Source of the DNA: JBHEPS01 sp046261635
Lineage (GTDB): Bacteria > Acidobacteriota > Thermoanaerobaculia > Gp7-AA8
NCBI GenBank assembly: GCA_046261635.1
Contig: JBHEOL010000306.1
Span: forward strand, 1 to 21,979
DNA: 21,979 bases
Direction: 5' to 3'
The notes beneath the pieces are model-generated. The model ran no database searches. It was given only the letters and a program-made list of their open reading frames with translations, and was not told the origin of the DNA. The position numbers were made by a program, and so were the translations under genes. Positions within the stretch are counted from its first letter, which is position 1. Every line of letters begins with the position of its first letter. Below are positions 8,127-16,095 of this stretch, one piece after another.

Positions 8127-8354
8127 ATGATCGTCGACCTCACCGCGAAGATCATTCACTCCGATGATTCGATGACCTACCGCGAGGCGCGGAGCCTCGT
8201 CATCTGCGCGCGCAAGGCGATCCTCGATCTGTTGCCACAGTACGAAGAGCAGTTCGAGAAAAAGATCGTTCCTCAGTTCGATCAGATCATCGGTCAGCGC
8301 TGGCCTCTCGAGCATCAGAGCACGTTCATCCCCGCTTCCGAGCTCGTCAACTGA
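8127..8354 (+). CDS. Small hypothetical protein
   Basis: I do not recognise this 75-residue product. It is mostly helical and charged, with no signal peptide or membrane segment. It begins MIVDLTAKIIHSDDSMTYRE and ends with the aromatic/acidic stretch LLPQYEEQFEKKIVPQ. The frame is open from an ATG at 8052, but the added 25 residues are Arg-rich and look non-native. A GTG at 8121 with AAGAG eight bases upstream is another option. Codon use agrees with neighbouring genes, and the gene stops 12 bp before a hairpin shared with the convergent gene, both of which support a real gene. No function can be proposed. Confidence 0.6.
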   Translation: MIVDLTAKIIHSDDSMTYREARSLVICARKAILDLLPQYEEQFEKKIVPQFDQIIGQRWPLEHQSTFIPASELVN

Positions 8355-8361
8355 CACCGCC

Positions 8362-8380
8362 CCGGCTCTCCCCGAGCCGG
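8362..8380. terminator. Hairpin between convergent genes
   Basis: CCGGCTC (8362-8368) pairs perfectly with GAGCCGG (8374-8380) across a TCCCC loop. It sits in the 40-bp space between two convergent stop codons (8354 and 8395). A bidirectional terminator is the natural reading, although no T-tract follows on either strand. Confidence 0.55.
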
Positions 8381-8394
8381 ACCCCCGCGGATCA

Positions 8395-9999
8395 TCACTC
8401 CCGAATCAACAGCAACTCCATCCGGTGGAGACGTGCGCCGCCAGCGCCAGCGGCCCGGGCCCGCGCGAGCTCCCGCCCCGCTGCTTCCAGGTCCTGCGCC
8501 CCCGTGATTCGAAGCCCCGGCACCTCCGGGGCGAGATTCCGGTACTCGAGTCGCTCGAGAGTGGAGGGATCGAAGGCGTCTCTCCGGGCGAAGATCATGG
8601 CGACATCGTCGAAGCCGATCAGCGCCCACCGGTCACGCGGGAAGTAGGCCTGCACGGGGGGAACGTCCACGGCCGCGCCCGTCGTGGCGTCGATGACCTT
8701 CATCGTGCCCTCCGCGTACTCCTCGACGGCGAGAGTGAGATCGTATTCACGGAACAGCGCGCTCCAGAGCCGGCTGTCCTCGCGGGCACGCGCGAGCTTC
8801 GACAGGAAGCTCAGATGCAGCTCGTTGCGTCCGTCGGTAAGGACGCCACTCTCCGGCCAGAGAGCCCAGATCAGATAGCCGCCGAACTGGTCGGGGTTGT
8901 AGATGTTTCCCTGAAGCCCCGATCGCTCGAGCTGGTTCACGGCCGCCACGGGGAACCGGGCCGCATCGACTCCGGCTCCCCAGCCGCGCCCGATCGGAAC
9001 GAGGATCAGCGCGGCGAGCGCGAGGCCGGCGGCCGCGAGCGCGAGAGGGCGTCTGCCGATACGCGGTAACGCCGGGGCGACCAGGAGAGGGAGAAGTGCG
9101 AAAAAATATCCCTGGTTTCGAACGAACCGCGCCGCGAGGACCGAAAAGAGACAGAAGAGGAGAAGCCGCGGCGTGAGCGAGGCGCGCCACCTCAGCAGGA
9201 GCAGAGCGAGTCCCGCGGCGATGGCGATGTAGAGCGCGGGGAACTGGTCGGGCCGGGAAGGAAGCCATTCGGCGTTGACGAACTCGCCGCTGCCGACGAT
9301 TCGCGCCAGGCGGAGCGGCGAGAGAATGCCGGCGAGACCCCAGGGAGTGATGAGAAGAGCGACCAGCGTGACCGCGACGGAGGCGGCGCCGGCAATCATG
9401 TCGGCTCTTCGTCTCTCACCGGCGGCCCAGCGTCCCGCCAACACGAGTCCAGCCATCGCGGGAGCGAGCAGGGCGGAGGGATGCATGTTCATCCACACGA
9501 CCGTGATGGTGGCGAGAAGGGCGAGTCTGCGGCGATCGAGCGGGGAGAGCAGCAGGTGTGCGGCGACGACGGCGAAGACGATGCCGGCGAGCTCGGGCCT
9601 CACCCCGAGCCGGTGATCCGCCCCCGCGAACGCGAGTGCGACGACCGCGAGCGCAGTCGCGAAGCCGGTCCCGCGCGCGACGAGAAAGAGAATCGAGGTG
9701 AACAGCCCGGCGACGGTCAGTGCGCGGAAGACCGACAGGCCGGCCAGCCCGGCGGTGCGCTCGATGCCGTGGAGCACCAGCTCGAAGAGCCACTCACCAT
9801 TGTGCCAGGGGACCTTGTCACTCGCGAGCGCGAAGGGATCAGTCGCCGGCAGCTCCCGATTGGCGACGATCCACTCCCCGGTCGCGAGATGCCAGAAGGC
9901 GTCATAACTCTGGATGGGAGCGAGCGCGGAGAAGAAGAGCAGGACGAATATGGCGGCGCCGGCGAGATTCGATGTGCGGGAAAAGGCGCGCGGCTCCAT
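8395..9999 (-). CDS. Multi-pass membrane protein, GT-C glycosyltransferase-like
   Basis: This 534-residue protein has about ten or eleven hydrophobic segments up to residue ~355, then a soluble C-terminal domain. The first external loop carries YDAFWHLATGEWIVA, TDPFALAS and PWHNGEWLFE. This acidic and aromatic pattern is typical of GT-C-fold transferases that use polyprenyl-phosphate sugars and of related unassigned membrane proteins. The C-terminal part has NPDQFGGYLIWALWP and LTDGR, which I have seen in the same uncharacterised family. The substrate cannot be inferred. The ATG at 9999 is preferred over a TTG at 10002; no strong Shine-Dalgarno is visible. It starts 22 bp after the stop of the DUF4097 lipoprotein gene, so the two are probably one transcript. 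Confidence 0.75.
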   Translation of the reverse strand: MEPRAFSRTSNLAGAAIFVLLFFSALAPIQSYDAFWHLATGEWIVANRELPATDPFALASDKVPWHNGEWLFELVLHGIERTAGLAGLSVFRALTVAGLFTSILFLVARGTGFATALAVVALAFAGADHRLGVRPELAGIVFAVVAAHLLLSPLDRRRLALLATITVVWMNMHPSALLAPAMAGLVLAGRWAAGERRRADMIAGAASVAVTLVALLITPWGLAGILSPLRLARIVGSGEFVNAEWLPSRPDQFPALYIAIAAGLALLLLRWRASLTPRLLLFCLFSVLAARFVRNQGYFFALLPLLVAPALPRIGRRPLALAAAGLALAALILVPIGRGWGAGVDAARFPVAAVNQLERSGLQGNIYNPDQFGGYLIWALWPESGVLTDGRNELHLSFLSKLARAREDSRLWSALFREYDLTLAVEEYAEGTMKVIDATTGAAVDVPPVQAYFPRDRWALIGFDDVAMIFARRDAFDPSTLERLEYRNLAPEVPGLRITGAQDLEAAGRELARARAAGAGGARLHRMELLLIRE

Positions 10000-10021
10000 C
10001 AACGGGAGTATAGCGGCGGCC

Positions 10022-10888
10022 TCACCTGTCCGTCGGGTCGTCGACCTCGGGCTCCGCGGTCGGCTCCTCGCTCAGCTCCTGGGATACGGGCGGCAGCTCT
10101 CCGGCGAAAGGCGAAGCGGGAGGATCGCCCTGACGAAGGCGCACGCTTCCGTTCACCGTGTCGATCTCGAGAGGATAACGACCACCGTGAAGCGATCCGC
10201 GCGTGTTGCGCCGCCCGCTCGTCTGGATCACGACCGGAAGGTCGGTCTGGAACGAGCCATTGACCTGATGGATGTCGAGATCGAGCGAGGCGTCGTGAGG
10301 CACTTCGACCGCGATCGAGCCGTTGATCGTCTTGAAGGTTCCACCGCGGAACTGTCGTGTGAACTCCGCCCGGATCGATCCGTTGACGGTCGAGGCGCGG
10401 ACTTCGGCACCGGGTGTCGAGACTTGAACGCGGCCGTTCACCGATTTGACCGCGGTCGCGCCAACCACTTCTTCGATGTTGACCCCGCCATTCACGTTCG
10501 CCGCCGTAACAGCCAGCCTGGCCGGCACCGTCACCTCGAAGCTGACCGACGGCTTGCCGCCGTCCATCATCGCGAACAGGCGGCGGGGACCCTTCGTCCG
10601 TTTCTCGCGGATTACGAGCGTGTCGCCGTCCTGCCGGATCTCGATCCGGTCCGCCAGCTCTTCGGAGTCGCCCCGCCCGGCGCGGCTGCTCGCCGTGACG
10701 CCGATCGATGCCGTCTCGTTCCCCATGACCTCGATCCGGCCGCTGATGCCGCGGATCTGCACATGATTGATCCCCGCAGCGTCGAACGTCCGCTCCAGCT
10801 CCACCCTCTTCCCGGTGGGCGCGTAGCAGCCGGCGGCCGCAACGATCGCGGCGGCAAGCAGGGCAATTCGGGCGATCCGAGTCTCCAT
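10022..10888 (-). CDS. DUF4097-family lipoprotein
   Basis: This 288-residue protein has a lipoprotein signal peptide with lipobox AAAGC (Cys 21). Residues about 30-255 form a repetitive beta structure of the DUF4097 (adhesin-like beta-helix) type. Six copies of a V/I-N-G turn recur at intervals: NVNGGVNI, SVNGRVQV, TVNGSIRAEF, TINGSIAVEV, QVNGSFQTDL and TVNGSVRLRQ, preceded by GISGRIEV. The last 35 residues are Pro/Glu-rich and probably disordered. The family is widespread and its function is not settled. The start is well supported: GAGGAG lies 6 nt before the ATG. It is divergent from the RDD gene, with only 32 bp between start codons, and is first in a likely two-gene operon with the GT-C-like gene. 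Confidence 0.9.
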   Translation of the reverse strand: METRIARIALLAAAIVAAAGCYAPTGKRVELERTFDAAGINHVQIRGISGRIEVMGNETASIGVTASSRAGRGDSEELADRIEIRQDGDTLVIREKRTKGPRRLFAMMDGGKPSVSFEVTVPARLAVTAANVNGGVNIEEVVGATAVKSVNGRVQVSTPGAEVRASTVNGSIRAEFTRQFRGGTFKTINGSIAVEVPHDASLDLDIHQVNGSFQTDLPVVIQTSGRRNTRGSLHGGRYPLEIDTVNGSVRLRQGDPPASPFAGELPPVSQELSEEPTAEPEVDDPTDR

Positions 10889-10920
10889 GGGCAGCTCCTC
10901 GGCAGTATTAACGGATTTTC

Positions 10921-11439
10921 ATGCGAGAAGTTCTCGTTTCCGCTCTGCGGTGGGAGTGGAGCGCCCCTCCCTCCAAATTCAAACGTTCCGGGAGCGCCGG
11001 TTTCCGGTCTCCCGCGGGGGAGTCTTCCACGAGCTCTGAACCATCTCTCCGGCTTCTGCGCATCGCGGCGTTTCTGGTCGATTCGCTTCTTTTCGCTGGT
11101 GTACTGCTGATCCCCGGTACCGCAGTCAGCTACGCCATTCTATGGGCGGAAGGTCCGATCCGGAGAGTGAGCGTCGTCTGGTGGAGCATCCTCATCATTT
11201 TCGTCCTGGCCATTCTGCTCCGGGACGGCTTGAAGGGGGGGTCACCGGGCAAGAGGATGATGGCTCTTTCGGTGCTCACGCCCGCAGGCGTGGGCTGCAC
11301 GTACGGCCGATCTTTTCTTCGGAACCTCTTTCTCATCGTGCCGGGGTGGAACCTGATCGAGGTGCTGCTGGTTCTTTTCGAGCCGCGGGGCCGCCGGACG
11401 GGCGACCGGCTCGCCCGAACCACGATCATCGAAGAATGA
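10921..11439 (+). CDS. RDD-family membrane protein
   Basis: This 172-residue protein carries an RDD domain from about residue 43 onward. RLLRIAAFLVDSLLF supplies the Arg/Asp of the name, followed by three or four membrane segments. GGSPGKRMMALSVLTPAG and FEPRGRRTGDRLARTTII are the other conserved family blocks. The role is unknown; some members have been linked to ion exchange. The first 40 residues are Ser/Pro-rich and not part of the family core. An in-frame TAA at 10909-10911 limits the start, and no ATG, GTG or TTG occurs in frame between 10921 and the domain, so the ATG at 10921 is chosen despite the weak ribosome-binding site. The start region overlaps a perfect palindrome. Confidence 0.85.
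   Translation: MREVLVSALRWEWSAPPSKFKRSGSAGFRSPAGESSTSSEPSLRLLRIAAFLVDSLLFAGVLLIPGTAVSYAILWAEGPIRRVSVVWWSILIIFVLAILLRDGLKGGSPGKRMMALSVLTPAGVGCTYGRSFLRNLFLIVPGWNLIEVLLVLFEPRGRRTGDRLARTTIIEE
10924..10936. promoter_or_regulatory. Palindrome at the divergent DUF4097/RDD start region
   Basis: CGAGAA-G-TTCTCG is a perfect 6-1-6 inverted repeat starting three bases into the RDD reading frame and 36 bp upstream of the DUF4097 start codon. Its position, in a 32-bp divergent gap where both promoters must lie, fits an operator. It could also be a chance or mRNA hairpin. Confidence 0.35.
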
Positions 11440-11444
11440 TAGGC

Positions 11445-11516
11445 GTGGCAGAGGATCTTTTCCTCTGCCGGGTCCGACGATGGTTCCGTGCCGCAGAGGG
11501 AAAGATCCTCTGCCAC
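11445..11516. repeat. Composite inverted repeat, copy 1 (two facing hairpins)
   Basis: The left unit (11445-11469) begins GTGGCAGAGGATC and is itself a hairpin, with GGCAGAGGA pairing TCCTCTGCC. The right unit (11493-11516) ends GATCCTCTGCCAC and is the reverse complement of the left apart from one mismatch. The 23-nt spacer is unrelated. The element starts 6 nt after the RDD stop codon and ends 2 nt before the YigZ stop codon on the other strand, so it fills the convergent gap. It should act as a strong bidirectional terminator. Its architecture matches the element at 16732-16864. Confidence 0.85.
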
Positions 11517-11518
11517 TT

Positions 11519-12112
11519 TCAGCCGCGGATGAAGCCGATCCGGTGCGAGTCGAGCTCCGCCGCGACGCGGTCGGTCATCGACCTCCGAACGCGCAGTGCA
11601 AATTCCGCCTCCTCGCCGAACTCGGAGTGGTCGAGAACGATGTCGGGTGGGGAGACGAGACGGAACACGAGATTCGCGTTCCGGTGATGTGTCTGGATCC
11701 GAAGTGAATCGTAGAGCCAGCGGTCGGCCCGGGGGACTTCCGCGAGAGCGGCGACCGCCGCATCGCGGTACGCTCGAGCGAGCCCGCCCGTTCCCAGCTT
11801 CACGCCCCCGTACCATCGGATGACGATGACTCCGGCGTTGGCGAGTCCGGAGCTCTCGATCGCCTGCGCGATCGGACGTCCGGCGGTTCCGCTCGGTTCA
11901 CCGGCGTCGGAGCTCCGGGTCACCGGCGGATCGAACAGCCGCAGTGCCCAGCAGTGGTGGGTGGCATCGTGGTGCTCCCGCTGAGTCGAAGCGAGCCGTT
12001 CGGCGAATTCCGCCTCGCTCTCGACCGGGATGACGACGGCTCGGAAGAGGGAGCGTTGGATGCGGATCTCGGCAGTGTGCAGCGAGGCGGGAATCTGGTA
12101 GTGGTCGAACAT
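11519..12112 (-). CDS. yigZ: YigZ/IMPACT family protein (UPF0029)
   Basis: This 197-residue protein is close in length to E. coli YigZ. The family signature VIVIRWYGGVKLGTGGLARA is present near residues 98-117, and the N-terminal domain has THHCWALRL and GEPSGTAGRPI. The C-terminal half is the ferredoxin-like UPF0029 domain. The eukaryotic homologue IMPACT regulates GCN2 signalling. Bacterial members are thought to bind nucleic acid or ribosomal components, but no reaction is established. The frame is open far upstream (to 12688), antisense to the protease. The ATG at 12112 is chosen because the family N-terminus (FDHYQIPA) begins there. It is divergent from the metalloprotease gene by 54 bp. 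Confidence 0.93.
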   Translation of the reverse strand: MFDHYQIPASLHTAEIRIQRSLFRAVVIPVESEAEFAERLASTQREHHDATHHCWALRLFDPPVTRSSDAGEPSGTAGRPIAQAIESSGLANAGVIVIRWYGGVKLGTGGLARAYRDAAVAALAEVPRADRWLYDSLRIQTHHRNANLVFRLVSPPDIVLDHSEFGEEAEFALRVRRSMTDRVAAELDSHRIGFIRG

Positions 12113-12166
12113 GGCCGCGGGGCCCAAAATAACGGATCGAGGGGCGTTGTTGCATCCGATCGACCC

Positions 12167-15100
12167 ATGCGGACCCTTCTTCTCCTGTTGCTCATGGTGG
12201 CCACTCCTGCCGCCGGAGGTCCCTCCGCCGCCGGAGGTCCCTCCGTGGAAGCGCTGGCTCGCCGGCTCGACCCGGCGGCCAGGGGGGCGCGCATCGAGGC
12301 CCGGGATGATGGGCGGATTGCAGCGGTTTCGGGGATGGCAGTCCGGTTCGGGGGAGATCCTGCCGAGGCGGCCCGTCAGGCGGTCACTCTCTACGGCGAC
12401 CTGTTGAAGGATCCCGCGGACGGGACGACGCTCGAGGTGGGCGCGATCCGCGAGTCGCTCACCGGTACGGTGGTCGAACTGGTGCATCGGCTCGAAGGAG
12501 AGACGATTCTCGGCTCGGGAGCCGTGCTGCGGTTCGGTTCGACAGGCGAGCTCGAGGGGATCGAGAACGGCGTGGCCGAGCGGCGGCTGTTTCGACGGGC
12601 GGTATCGAGCGTGACCACGGCGACCCGCGATCCGGAGGAGCTCGGGGACCGTCAGGTGATCGGGCGGTCGCCCATCCTGATCCAGCACGAGGGTGTTGTG
12701 CGGCGGGCGACTCGGATTCTCGCCGCCGACCCTCCCTTCGGAGAGATCGCCTTCGACGTCGATCGGGAGTCGGGCGCGCTGCTTCGGATCATTCCCCTCT
12801 ACTGGCTCGGCCCCGCGAGGGTGTTCGAGTCGAATCCCGTCACCCGCGGCAACGACCCTTCGCTGCAGGACAACGACGATTCGTCTCTCGCGGTGCCGGA
12901 GAGCGCTTACACCTGGGTCGAGCTGCGGGATCTGGGTCCTGGCCCCGGGCTCGTCGGTCCTCGCGTTGCGGTGACGGATCTCGAAGCTCCGAAGACCGCG
13001 TCGCCCGATCCCGCTTCATCCCTCGAGTTCGACCGGGGAAACGATTCTTTCGAAGAGGTGATGGCGTACTACCACCTCGACGAGGCCGTTCGGCATATCG
13101 AAGGGCTCGGCTATGTCGGCACGCGCCGGATTTTCCGGGCACCGCTCCGTGTGGACGCGCACGCCGTCGGGGGCGCCGACCAGTCGTTCTACCGGCTCGG
13201 GACCAATGGCGAGGGAGCGTTGTTTTTCGGCGACGGCGGGGTGGACGATGCGGAGGATCCCGACATCCTTCTCCACGAGTTCGGCCACGCTCTGCAGGAT
13301 GCGATCGCCTTGTTCGCGTTCTCGGGTTCGTACGGAAGCCAGGCGCGCGCAATCGGCGAAGGTTTCGGCGACTACTGGGCATTTTCGGGCGGATTCGAAG
13401 CGAGCCTGAAGTCGGGCCGCGATCCCTACTGCATCGGAGACTGGGATGCCCGATGCGGAGGAGGGCCGTCGACGTCCTGTGGATACCCCGCCGGCGCCGA
13501 CTGCCTCAGACGCGTCGACTCGACCAAGACGATGGCGGACTACATTTTTCGCGAGCAGAGCGGAGTCGAGCACCAGAACGGCGAGATCTGGGCCTCGGCG
13601 CTCCGGGAGATCCTCGTACAAGCCGTCGCCCGTGAAGGGTTCGAGCCGGGCCGGCGGATGATCGACACCGTCGTCGTGGAGAGCCACTTCGGAGTGCCTC
13701 CGCAGCCCGCGTTCCGCACTCTCGGCAGACGGATGCTCGATGCGGATCGCGTCCTCTACGCCGGCGTGAACCGTTCCTCGATCTGCACGGCGATGGTCGG
13801 ACGGGGAATCCTCACCGCGACCGACTGCGAGCTCGTTCCGCGCGGCGGCTACACCTCGTACCAGAGCCCGGACTTCGAGTTGGAGATTCCCGACAACGAC
13901 GCGGCGGGGATCAGCTCGACTCGCTACATCGATTCCGAGAGGACGATCGCCGCCCTTCGCCTCCAGCTGCACGTGCGGCATCCGTATCGTGGGGAGCTTC
14001 GGATTCATCTGACCGGACCGAATGGCCGCACGATCATCCTTCAGGCGCCGAACGCCGACAGCGGGGCGGACATCGAGACGGTATTCGGCCTCGATCTCGA
14101 GCCGCGGGAATCGTTTTCCGAGTTCCTCGGAATTCCGGCGAGGGGTGACTGGACGCTCCGGATCGTCGACACGCGCGCGCTCGATGCCGGAACGCTCGTC
14201 TCGTGGTCGCTGCAGATTCTGTTCGAGGGTGACGCTCCCGCGGTCGATCGGCCGGCCGAGGGTGGGAGCCGAATCATCCCGGCCGTCGCGCACGCTCGCG
14301 GCGCCGGGGAGACATTCTTCATCAGCGACGTGCGGCTGCTCAACAGGAGCGAGTCCGAGGCGCGGATCAGCGCGATCTACACCGCGAGCGGCAGCGACGG
14401 AGCTCACCAGTTCGCCTCGGTCGACCTCGCGATCTCGCCGGGCCAGCAGGTGGCGCTCGACGATCTGGTCGACTCCTCCTTCCGCGCCGACGAAGTCGGA
14501 ACGCTCGAGCTTCGGGGTGATGTGGACCACCTGGTCGTGACGAGCAGAACCTACAACGATTCCCCTCTCGGAACGTTCGGCCAGTTCGTCCCGGCCATTT
14601 CCCCGGATGACACCACGGCTGCCGGCGAGCCGCCGATTCACGTGCTCGATCTCCGCAACGATGAAGCCTTCCGCTCGAATCTCGGCTTCGTCGACCTGAC
14701 GGGCGAAGGCGGACTCATCGCCTGGAATCTTTTCGACGAGGCGGGGCGCCCGATCGAGGAGGGGTCGCTCACACTCCCCCCGCATGGTCACGCGCAGGTC
14801 CCGGTTCTCGGCGGCGTTGGTGGGCCCAGTCATCCTCTTGCCCGCGCCGAGGTTCGCGTGCCCGGCGGTGGCGCGAGGATCGGAGCCTACGGATCGGTCG
14901 TCGACAATCGGACGGGCGACGCGATGTTCGTCCCCGCATCCCCGAGCCGGGAGGCGAACGCCATGACGATCCCCGCGGTCATCCGGGGGGACGGCGCGGA
15001 AGGAACGCGCTGGCGGAGCGACCTGTGGGTCTCCAATCTCTCGGAGGGCAGCCTTCTTTTCACGCTCGATTGGTACGACCCGGCCGGAGTGACCGAGAGC

Positions 15101-15628
15101 CGCACCTTCGCCCTCGGGGCACGGCATTCAACCCGGATCGAAGATGTCCTCGCGAGTCTCTGGAAGGCGGAATCGGGGAGCGGGCTTCTGCGGATCCGTT
15201 CCTCCGCGGACGGGTGGGGCGCTTCCAGTCGCGCCTGGACGCCGGGGAGCGGTGGGACGTACGGTCAGTGGATTCCTGCGGAGCTGGATCTCGAGTCGGC
15301 CGGCAAGGGAGACCGCCCGCTCGCCATCGCCCAGCTCGCGCGGACGGCCGCCTTCCGCACGAATCTCGGGATCGCGGAGATTGCAGGCGCTCCGGTCGTG
15401 GTGAGGATCGTCGTGAAGGATGCCGGGGGACGGGAGCTCTGGTCGTCGACCGAGTCGCTCGGCGGATTCGAGCAGCGGCAGCTGAGCCTGGCGGGGGTGG
15501 GTGCGCCAGAGTTTCCGAACGGGTATGCTTGGATCGAGGTAGTCGAGGGCGATGGGAGGGTGCTCGCCTACGGATCGGTGATCGATAACCGCTCCGGGGA
15601 TCCCATTTACGTACCCGCAGTCCGGTGA
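12167..15628 (+). CDS. Secreted M36-like metalloprotease with P domain and C-terminal beta modules
   Basis: This 1153-residue exported protein has a signal peptide at 1-16. Residues about 20-200 resemble an FTP-type propeptide. The catalytic region has HEFGH (zinc ligands His370 and His374, catalytic Glu371) and GEGFGDYWAF with Glu398 as third ligand, as in fungalysin/thermolysin-type gluzincins. A following FRTLGRRMLDADR and a Cys-rich loop near 423-445 fit M36 best. Residues 565-690 are a proprotein-convertase P (Homo B) domain, with LRIHLTGPNGR and DWTLRIVD. After this come two pairs of beta modules: IIPAVAH..GQFVPA (702-811), a module ending VDNRTGDAMFVPA (824-927), TIPAVIR..GQWIPA (935-1038), and a module ending IDNRSGDPIYVPA (1052-1153). 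The frame is open from 11954, but the signal peptide fixes the ATG at 12167. It is the first gene of a run with dut. Confidence 0.9.
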   Translation: MRTLLLLLLMVATPAAGGPSAAGGPSVEALARRLDPAARGARIEARDDGRIAAVSGMAVRFGGDPAEAARQAVTLYGDLLKDPADGTTLEVGAIRESLTGTVVELVHRLEGETILGSGAVLRFGSTGELEGIENGVAERRLFRRAVSSVTTATRDPEELGDRQVIGRSPILIQHEGVVRRATRILAADPPFGEIAFDVDRESGALLRIIPLYWLGPARVFESNPVTRGNDPSLQDNDDSSLAVPESAYTWVELRDLGPGPGLVGPRVAVTDLEAPKTASPDPASSLEFDRGNDSFEEVMAYYHLDEAVRHIEGLGYVGTRRIFRAPLRVDAHAVGGADQSFYRLGTNGEGALFFGDGGVDDAEDPDILLHEFGHALQDAIALFAFSGSYGSQARAIGEGFGDYWAFSGGFEASLKSGRDPYCIGDWDARCGGGPSTSCGYPAGADCLRRVDSTKTMADYIFREQSGVEHQNGEIWASALREILVQAVAREGFEPGRRMIDTVVVESHFGVPPQPAFRTLGRRMLDADRVLYAGVNRSSICTAMVGRGILTATDCELVPRGGYTSYQSPDFELEIPDNDAAGISSTRYIDSERTIAALRLQLHVRHPYRGELRIHLTGPNGRTIILQAPNADSGADIETVFGLDLEPRESFSEFLGIPARGDWTLRIVDTRALDAGTLVSWSLQILFEGDAPAVDRPAEGGSRIIPAVAHARGAGETFFISDVRLLNRSESEARISAIYTASGSDGAHQFASVDLAISPGQQVALDDLVDSSFRADEVGTLELRGDVDHLVVTSRTYNDSPLGTFGQFVPAISPDDTTAAGEPPIHVLDLRNDEAFRSNLGFVDLTGEGGLIAWNLFDEAGRPIEEGSLTLPPHGHAQVPVLGGVGGPSHPLARAEVRVPGGGARIGAYGSVVDNRTGDAMFVPASPSREANAMTIPAVIRGDGAEGTRWRSDLWVSNLSEGSLLFTLDWYDPAGVTESRTFALGARHSTRIEDVLASLWKAESGSGLLRIRSSADGWGASSRAWTPGSGGTYGQWIPAELDLESAGKGDRPLAIAQLARTAAFRTNLGIAEIAGAPVVVRIVVKDAGGRELWSSTESLGGFEQRQLSLAGVGAPEFPNGYAWIEVVEGDGRVLAYGSVIDNRSGDPIYVPAVR
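12209..12244 (+). repeat. Exact 18-nt tandem duplication in the protease N-terminus
   Basis: Two identical 18-nt units (12209-12226 and 12227-12244) encode AAGGPS twice, right at the predicted end of the signal peptide. Identity at the nucleotide level, including third positions, suggests a recent duplication. Confidence 0.85.
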
Positions 15629-16095
15629 TGGGCGCCTTCGACGCAAGTGTATTCGTGATCAGGATCGCAGTCAGGAACCGATGTGAAGATCTGGCATTGC
15701 CGGCCCGCGCGAGTGAGCATGCGGCGGGATTCGACCTGCGCGCGGCCGTCGAGGAGACGTTGAGCCTCGCTCCCGGGGAGCGGGCCATGATCCCGACCGG
15801 GATTTCAGTCGCCATCCCGCCCGGTTACGAGGGGCAGGTGCGGCCGCGGAGCGGCCTGGCAGCTCGGCACGGCATCGCCCTGGTGAATGCTCCGGGGACG
15901 ATCGACGCCGACTACCGCGGGGAGATCCAGGTCATCGCGATCAACCTCGGTAGCGCCGCATTCGAAGTGAGTCGCGGCGACCGGATCGCCCAGCTCGTGA
16001 TCGCACCCGTGCTCGCCGTCGAGCTCGAGCTCGTCGACGATCTGGACGGGACGGAGCGGGGCGCCGGCGGATTCGGCAGCACCGGAGTTGCATGA
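15628..16095 (+). CDS. dut: dUTP diphosphatase
   Basis: This enzyme hydrolyses dUTP to dUMP and pyrophosphate, keeping uracil out of DNA and feeding dTMP synthesis. All five motifs of the homotrimeric family are visible in the 155-residue product: AGFDLRAA (1), RPRSGLAARHG (2), GTIDADYRGEI (3, with the catalytic Asp), RGDRIAQLVIAPV (4) and the flexible C-terminal RGAGGFGSTG (5). It is slightly longer than usual at the N-terminus. A GTG at 15655, giving a start at IRIAVRNR, is a plausible shorter alternative. The ATG at 15628 overlaps the protease stop codon (TGATG), suggesting translational coupling, and the dut stop overlaps the next gene the same way. Confidence 0.97.
   Translation: MGAFDASVFVIRIAVRNRCEDLALPARASEHAAGFDLRAAVEETLSLAPGERAMIPTGISVAIPPGYEGQVRPRSGLAARHGIALVNAPGTIDADYRGEIQVIAINLGSAAFEVSRGDRIAQLVIAPVLAVELELVDDLDGTERGAGGFGSTGVA

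Noticed and set aside
11954..12166. N-terminal extension of the metalloprotease frame
   Set aside because: It is antisense to the YigZ coding region and would bury the signal peptide. The ATG at 12167 gives a proper exported N-terminus.
13016..15127. 703-codon open frame antisense to the metalloprotease
   Set aside because: The opposite strand encodes a protein with clear zinc-site, P-domain and module motifs. The antisense product is Arg/Asp-rich and lacks recognisable features.
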